A stretch of 9,511 nucleotides of DNA, from positions 1 to 9,511 of the forward strand of contig DAOWIC010000030.1 in NCBI GenBank assembly GCA_030641085.1, in the 5' to 3' direction. Source of the DNA: Calditrichota bacterium (GTDB taxonomy: Bacteria; Zixibacteria; MSB-5A5; GN15; FEB-12). The position numbers and the translations under genes are program-made. The notes under the pieces are model-generated. The model did no database searches, was not told where the DNA came from, and saw only the letters and a program-made list of their open reading frames with translations. Positions 5,663-9,511 of this stretch are shown here, one piece after another. Numbering within the stretch: position 1 is the stretch's first letter; every line of letters starts with the position of its first letter.

Positions 5663-5666
5663 CCGC

Positions 5667-6848
5667 ATGGAGAAACCTAAGCCAAAGCTCGGCGACCAGA
5701 TGGTTATCAGCCGAAGCAAGTTCGGGACACTCTTTACTTCGCTGCAAAAGGCGGGCTACAGCATCATCGGCCCCACTGTCAGCAATGAAGCAATCGTGTA
5801 CCAGGAACTGAGCAGTTGTGAGGAACTACCGCAGGGATGGACCGATCGGCGGGAACCGGGCACGTATCGTCTTGAAAAAAGAGACGATCAGGCTCTGTTC
5901 GGCTTCAATGTCGGCCCCCACTCCCCTAAGAAATACCTCTTTCCCCCTGAGCACGTTTTCTGGACAGCTCAACGAAAAGAATCGGGCTACGAGGTTTACG
6001 AGGACAAGTCCGAGCTGCCCCGGTACGCGTTTGTCGGACTGCGCGCCTGCGAGGTAAACGCGGTTCTTTTGCAGGACAAAGTTTTCACCTCCGGTGAACA
6101 TGTCGATCAGCACTACCAGAAACTGCGCGACGCCAGCCTGATAGTAGCCGCCAACTGTACCCAGGCCGACGGCACATGTTTTTGTGTCTCGATGGGAACC
6201 GGCCCCAAGGCGGAAAAAGGCTTCGATCTCGCCCTGACTGAGGTGCTCGACGGCGAGCAGCATTACTTTGTGGTCGAGGTCGGCTCAAAACGGGGCGCGG
6301 CCGTTTTGGGGGGTGTCTCTTTCCGGCGGGCGAAGCCGAAAGAACTCAAGCTGGCCGAAGAGGCGTGTGACAGAGCCGCCGGTCAGATGGGTCGGACGCT
6401 TGAGACCGACGGCCTGAAGGATATCCTACAAAGTAACCCGGACAGCGTGCACTGGGATAAGGTGGCCAAACGCTGCCTCTCTTGCGGCAACTGTACCATG
6501 GTCTGTCCGACCTGTTTCTGTACCACGGTAGTGGACAGGACCGATCTTAAGGGAACGAGCTGCGAGAGAATTCGCCGCTGGGATTCCTGCTTTACCAACG
6601 AGTTTTCGTATATCAACGGTGGTTCGGTGCGACAGTCCACCAAGTCGCGCTACCGGCAGTGGATGATGCACAAACTGGCCAACTGGATCGATCAGTTCGG
6701 CACCATGGGCTGTGTCGGCTGCGGACGATGCATCACCTGGTGTCCGGTTGGGATAGATATTACGCAAGAAGCGGCCGCCATTCGTGAGCGCGAGGGCGAC
6801 CAGGCGTCCATAGGAAAGGTCAAGGAGGACGAGCATGCAGTCACTTGA
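5667..6848 (+). CDS. hydB: Group 3b [NiFe] hydrogenase (sulfhydrogenase) beta subunit, Fe-S protein
   Basis: The product is 393 aa and is the electron-transfer beta subunit of the soluble NAD(P)-linked hydrogenase; it is also related to subunit A of anaerobic sulfite reductase. The N-terminal domain contains FVGLRACEVNAVLLQDKVF (122-140) and the cysteine motif C164...C171-x-C173. The C-terminal half has two ferredoxin-like cluster motifs: C270-x2-C273-x2-C276-x3-C280, followed by PTCFC (281-285), and C349-x2-C352-x2-C355-x3-C359. RIRRWDSC (301-308) between them is a family signature. Both [4Fe-4S] motifs are complete. The ATG at 5667 has AGGGA about 8 nt upstream. It is the first gene of the operon, and its last 14 nt overlap the next gene. 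No signal peptide, so cytoplasmic. The role in passing electrons between the small subunit and the flavin subunit is family knowledge. Confidence 0.93.
   Translation: MEKPKPKLGDQMVISRSKFGTLFTSLQKAGYSIIGPTVSNEAIVYQELSSCEELPQGWTDRREPGTYRLEKRDDQALFGFNVGPHSPKKYLFPPEHVFWTAQRKESGYEVYEDKSELPRYAFVGLRACEVNAVLLQDKVFTSGEHVDQHYQKLRDASLIVAANCTQADGTCFCVSMGTGPKAEKGFDLALTEVLDGEQHYFVVEVGSKRGAAVLGGVSFRRAKPKELKLAEEACDRAAGQMGRTLETDGLKDILQSNPDSVHWDKVAKRCLSCGNCTMVCPTCFCTTVVDRTDLKGTSCERIRRWDSCFTNEFSYINGGSVRQSTKSRYRQWMMHKLANWIDQFGTMGCVGCGRCITWCPVGIDITQEAAAIREREGDQASIGKVKEDEHAVT
6822..6828 (+). promoter_or_regulatory. Strong RBS for the cNMP-fold gene, inside the beta-subunit gene
   Basis: AAGGAGG, 6 nt before the ATG at 6835, lies within the last codons of the beta-subunit gene. 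It is the best Shine-Dalgarno in the operon and confirms that the overlapping small gene is really translated. Confidence 0.9.
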
Positions 6849-7296
6849 ACCGTATCTAGCTGAACATCCCTTTTTGAAGGGTATGGATCGACGGCACATC
6901 GAACTCCTCGTTGGTTGTGCCTCTAATGTTCGCTTCGACGAAGGGCAGTACATCTTTCGCGAAGGCGATGAATCCAATCAGTTTTACTTCATCCGACACG
7001 GTAAGCTGGCTCTCGAGATTTTCTGTCCTCACAAGGGCGGGATTGTCGTTCATACGCGTACCGCGGGCGATGTTCTCGGCTGGAGCTGGCTCCTCCCGCC
7101 GCACCTGCGGCACTTCGACTGCCGCGCGGTGGATCTGACCCGGGCTATCGCGCTTGACGGCACCTGTCTGAGGGAAAAGTGTGAACAGGATCATGAGCTT
7201 GGCTACGAGATCATGAGACGCTTCGCGCACTTGATGGAAAGTGAACTATTGGAATTGAGACTGCAACTTCTGGATATATATGGAAAAAACCACTAA
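6835..7296 (+). CDS. Cyclic-nucleotide-binding-fold protein without DNA-binding domain
   Basis: The product is 153 aa. It has the N-terminal ligand-binding beta-roll of the Crp/Fnr and cNMP-binding family: HPFLKGMDRRHIELL (11-25), FDEGQYIFREGDESNQFYFIRHGKLAL (34-60) and AGDVLGWSWLLPPH (77-90). A C-terminal helix follows (about 119-148), and the protein then stops where Crp would have its helix-turn-helix. The phosphate-binding cassette lacks the Glu and the Arg-Ser/Thr of Crp; GWSWL...HFDCRA occupies the site, so cAMP binding is doubtful. It overlaps the beta gene by 14 nt and the gamma gene by 17 nt. Proteins of this kind accompany many bacterial group 3b hydrogenase operons. A role as a regulatory or assembly partner is inference. 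Confidence 0.9.
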   Translation: MQSLEPYLAEHPFLKGMDRRHIELLVGCASNVRFDEGQYIFREGDESNQFYFIRHGKLALEIFCPHKGGIVVHTRTAGDVLGWSWLLPPHLRHFDCRAVDLTRAIALDGTCLREKCEQDHELGYEIMRRFAHLMESELLELRLQLLDIYGKNH

Positions 7297-8146
7297 CATC
7301 ACGGCGGCGGTTGACAGTGAATCCTGCGGTACCATGGTGCCGCGCCCGTTCATTATCGAAAAGATTCGCAAGAATACCGCAGATACATTCACCATCGAGC
7401 TGAAAGCGGTCGACGGCGGTGATCTCAAGTTCCTGCCCGGCCAATTTAATATGCTCTATGTCTACGGCGTCGGAGAGATACCGATCTCTATTTCCGGCGA
7501 CCCGGCCCGACCGAACACCCAGGTCCACACCACCCGCGTGGTCGGCAATGTAACCAGAGCCCTTCGCCGCCTCGAGGCGGGCGACACGGTCGGCGTACGC
7601 GGACCGTTCGGCACTGCCTGGCCGATCAAAGAGGCTGAAGGCAACGACATTATCCTGATCGCGGGCGGTATCGGTTTGGCGCCGCTGCGCCCGGCGATCT
7701 ATCACATCCTGGAGAAGCGGCGCAAGTACGGCAAGGCGATCCTGCTGTACGGTACTCGCACCCCGGCCGACATTCTCTACATCAAGCAATTAGAGCAATG
7801 GCGCTCGAGATTCGACTTCGAGGTGGATGTCACTGTCGACCGCGATGTCGAAGGCTGGGCCGGCTTTGTCGGTGTGGTCACGACGCTTATTCCCAAGGCG
7901 CCGTTCGATCCGCTGAACACAATCGCCCTGACCTGCGGGCCGGAAGTAATGATGCGCTTCACGGTCATGGCGCTGCAGCAACGCGGCGTGCCGACCAGGA
8001 ACATTTATGTTTCCATGGAGCGTAATATGAAATGCGGCGCCGGCCTCTGCGGGCACTGCCAGATGGGACCCAAGTTTGTCTGTAAGGACGGTCCGGTTTT
8101 CACCTATGAAAGCCTCAAGGATCTGTTCAACAAGCGAGAAATTTAA
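7280..8146 (+). CDS. hydG: Group 3b [NiFe] hydrogenase gamma subunit, FAD/NAD(P)-binding
   Basis: The product is 288 aa, the ferredoxin-reductase-like diaphorase subunit that exchanges electrons with NAD(P)H. The FAD domain (about 20-115) has LPGQFNMLY (52-60) and the flavin motif IPISISGD (67-74). The nucleotide-binding domain has LIAGGIGLAPLRP (126-138), LLYGTRTPADILY (155-167) and LTCGPEVMM (217-225). The C-terminus carries the [2Fe-2S] motif C252-x4-C257-x2-C260-x7-C268. It is homologous to dihydroorotate dehydrogenase electron-transfer subunits and sulfite reductase subunit B; the hydrogenase context decides the assignment. The ATG has little Shine-Dalgarno and probably depends on coupling to the overlapping upstream gene; a later ATG at 7334 would remove 18 residues. 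The symbol follows the Pyrococcus sulfhydrogenase scheme and is not the [FeFe] maturase of the same name. NAD versus NADP preference cannot be decided. Confidence 0.93.
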   Translation: MEKTTNITAAVDSESCGTMVPRPFIIEKIRKNTADTFTIELKAVDGGDLKFLPGQFNMLYVYGVGEIPISISGDPARPNTQVHTTRVVGNVTRALRRLEAGDTVGVRGPFGTAWPIKEAEGNDIILIAGGIGLAPLRPAIYHILEKRRKYGKAILLYGTRTPADILYIKQLEQWRSRFDFEVDVTVDRDVEGWAGFVGVVTTLIPKAPFDPLNTIALTCGPEVMMRFTVMALQQRGVPTRNIYVSMERNMKCGAGLCGHCQMGPKFVCKDGPVFTYESLKDLFNKREI

Positions 8147-8147
8147 T

Positions 8148-8936
8148 ATGAAAAATAACATAAAACGCAGACCAAAACTTGCCGTATGGAAGTTCGCCTC
8201 CTGTGATGGCTGTCAGTTGAGCCTTCTGGATTGCGAGGACGAGCTTTTGTCGGTCGCGGAAGAGGTCGAAATCGCCAACTTCCCCGAAGCCTCAAGAGCC
8301 GTCGCCCGGGGGCCATACGAACTGTCGCTGGTGGAGGGATCCATTACGACCAGCCATGACGCCGAGCGGATCCACAAAGTACGCCGGGCGTCGAAATTCC
8401 TGATCACGATTGGCGCCTGCGCCACCGCAGGCGGCATTCAGGCGCTACGCAATTTCAAAGACGTCAACGAATTTACGTCGGCCGTCTACGCCAACCCCGA
8501 GTATATCGAAACCCTGAACAATTCTACGCCCATTAACAACCATGTCAGGGTGGACTTCGAACTGCGCGGGTGCCCGATCAACAAGTATCACCTGCTGGAG
8601 GTCGTCAACGCCTTCCTCAACCGGCGCAAGCCGAATATCCCCAGCTACAGCGTGTGCATGGAGTGCAAAATGCGCGGAACAACCTGCGTGATGGTCTCCA
8701 AGGGCATTCCCTGCCTCGGCCCGGTCACCAACGCCGGCTGCGGCGCGATTTGTCCCTCGTACAACCGTGGCTGTTACAGTTGTTTCGGCCCCAGCGAGGA
8801 CCCGAACACCCGGGCGCTGAGCGAAAAGTTCAAACAGATGGGAGTCTCATCCGACGACCTGGTTCGCATGTATCGCAGCTTTAACACCTCCGCCGACGTC
8901 TTTATGAAAGAGAGCATGATCCATGAACAAGACTAA
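8148..8936 (+). CDS. hydD: Group 3b [NiFe] hydrogenase delta (small) subunit
   Basis: The product is 262 aa, the Fe-S small subunit that pairs with the NiFe large subunit. Proximal cluster ligands are visible: C19-x2-C22 in FASCDGCQLSLLD, C91 in TIGACATAGGIQ, and C142 in ELRGCPINK. Two further cluster motifs lie in the C-terminal part: C170-x2-C173-x6-C180-x8-C189, then C198-x3-C202-x6-C209-x2-C212. All ligands for three [4Fe-4S] clusters seem present. There is no twin-arginine signal, as expected for cytoplasmic group 3 enzymes. The frame is open upstream to 8076 inside the gamma gene, but the ATG at 8148, one base after the gamma stop, fits the family N-terminus and implies coupled translation. 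The last 14 nt overlap the large-subunit gene. Confidence 0.95.
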   Translation: MKNNIKRRPKLAVWKFASCDGCQLSLLDCEDELLSVAEEVEIANFPEASRAVARGPYELSLVEGSITTSHDAERIHKVRRASKFLITIGACATAGGIQALRNFKDVNEFTSAVYANPEYIETLNNSTPINNHVRVDFELRGCPINKYHLLEVVNAFLNRRKPNIPSYSVCMECKMRGTTCVMVSKGIPCLGPVTNAGCGAICPSYNRGCYSCFGPSEDPNTRALSEKFKQMGVSSDDLVRMYRSFNTSADVFMKESMIHEQD

Positions 8937-9511
8937 ATCGATAAAGGTCGACTATTTGGCGCGTGTCGAGGGTGAAGGCTCACTATATATCAAGATAAGG
9001 GAGAACGAGGTTCAGGACGTAAAGTTCAAGATCTTCGAACCGCCTCGCTTTTTTGAGGCCTTCCTGCGGGACCGCAACTATTACGAAGCTCCCGATATCA
9101 CCGCGCGCATCTGCGGTATCTGCCCCGTCGCGTACCAGATGAGTTCGGTTCATGCGATGGAAAACGCGTTCGGCATCAAAGTGGACGGACAGCTTCGCGC
9201 CCTGCGCCGGCTCATTTACTGCGGCGAGTGGATCGAAAGCCACGCTCTGCACGTCTACATGCTGCACGCCCCGGATTTCCTCGGCTACGAGGACGCTATC
9301 CAGTTAGCCAAGGATTACCCTGAAGCGGTAACCCAGGGCCTGAAGCTGAAAAAAATCGGTAACGAATTGGTGACCCTGCTGGGCGGTCGCGAGATTCATC
9401 CGATCAATGTCCGGGTCGGCGGTTTCTACCGTGTGCCGACTAAAAAAGAGCTATTGGCATTGACCGACAATCTCAAGTTCGCCCAAAATGCCGCGCGCGA
9501 TATGATCAAGC
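8923..9511 (+). CDS. hydA: Group 3b [NiFe] hydrogenase alpha (large, catalytic) subunit, 3'-truncated by window
   Basis: The first 196 codons are present and the frame is open to the window end; the full protein should be roughly 420-430 aa. It catalyses reversible H2 oxidation at the NiFe(CN)2CO site. Seen here are VDYLARVEGEGSLYIKI (9-25), with the conserved RVEGEG, and the L1 motif ARICGICPVAYQMSSVHAME (61-80), whose Cys64 and Cys67 ligate the metal site. GGREIHPINVRVGGF (154-168) is also conserved in the family. The other cysteine pair (DPCxxC, near the C-terminus) lies outside the window. Start: the ATG overlaps the small-subunit gene by 14 nt, with a weak AAGAGAG upstream. A maturation protease gene, if linked, would lie beyond the window. 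Confidence 0.96.
   Translation, partial: MNKTKSIKVDYLARVEGEGSLYIKIRENEVQDVKFKIFEPPRFFEAFLRDRNYYEAPDITARICGICPVAYQMSSVHAMENAFGIKVDGQLRALRRLIYCGEWIESHALHVYMLHAPDFLGYEDAIQLAKDYPEAVTQGLKLKKIGNELVTLLGGREIHPINVRVGGFYRVPTKKELLALTDNLKFAQNAARDMIK

Larger units (their letters stand above)
4986..5666. other. Long intergenic region with regulatory signals, no confident gene
   Basis: Open frames exist in the first half of this region on both strands, but they are arginine-rich or lack ribosome binding sites, and none looks like a complete gene. From about 5312 the composition turns AT-rich, as expected for a control region. It holds four perfect or near-adjacent inverted repeats (5163-5176, 5201-5210, 5269-5282, 5329-5345), a Rex-like site (5372-5389), a TTGACA box (5397-5402), and two tiny open frames: 30 codons at 5439-5531 without a ribosome binding site, and 18 codons at 5606-5662. 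The right end is the leader of the hydrogenase operon. Confidence 0.7.

Noticed and set aside
5826..6977. Minus-strand open frames of 145 and 183 codons
   Set aside because: They are antisense to the beta-subunit and cNMP-fold genes, whose cysteine motifs and start signals are unambiguous.
8076..8147. Upstream extension of the small hydrogenase subunit
   Set aside because: The in-frame ATG at 8076 lies within the 2Fe-2S motif region of the gamma gene and adds 24 residues foreign to the family; the ATG at 8148 follows the gamma stop by one base.

Overview
The window looks like bacterial chromosome from a GC-rich, anaerobic or fermentative organism. A short secreted protein with a paired dockerin-type repeat (GNIDGD...DIADLVY...CLAEADVDGSGG...DIADLVY) resembles the C-terminal repeats common in candidate phylum Zixibacteria and related FCB-group bacteria. 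That lineage guess is inference from motif style, not a database result. I see no tRNA, rRNA, CRISPR array or insertion sequence.

Left part (1-4887). An unrecognised 120-codon gene on the + strand converges on a minus-strand set of four genes. The two sides share a near-perfect bidirectional intrinsic terminator (373-408). Reading the minus strand in its direction of transcription, the genes are: a secreted dockerin-repeat protein (4887-4168), a GT4 glycosyltransferase (3936-2869), a GT2 ExoA-like membrane glycosyltransferase (2708-1698), and an orphan RecB/Cas4-like PD-(D/E)XK nuclease with a four-cysteine Fe-S site (1662-427). Only the last two are close enough (35 bp apart) to call an operon. 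The two glycosyltransferases suggest surface polysaccharide or glycoconjugate synthesis.

Middle (4888-5666). About 780 bp without a confident gene separates the minus-strand set from a + strand operon. It contains several short palindromes, a perfect 17-bp inverted repeat (5329-5345), an 18-bp site matching the Rex redox-repressor consensus at 13 of 14 half-site positions (5372-5389), a TTGACA box 7 bp after it, and a leader of roughly 230-260 nt that holds an optional Met-rich 18-codon ORF ending 4 nt before the operon.

Right part (5667-9511). A compact five-gene operon encodes a group 3b-type bidirectional NAD(P)-linked [NiFe] hydrogenase (sulfhydrogenase family): beta Fe-S subunit, a DNA-binding-free cyclic-nucleotide-binding-fold protein, gamma FAD/NAD(P)/2Fe-2S subunit, delta small subunit and alpha large subunit (cut by the window edge). 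Adjacent genes overlap by 14, 17 and 14 nt, or are separated by 1 nt. Inferred electron path: H2 at the NiFe site in alpha, Fe-S chain in delta, Fe-S clusters in beta and gamma, then FAD and NAD(P) in gamma. A Rex-like operator upstream would fit control of such an enzyme by the NADH/NAD+ ratio. This proposed regulatory link, together with the cNMP-fold protein inside the operon, is the most interesting part of the window.
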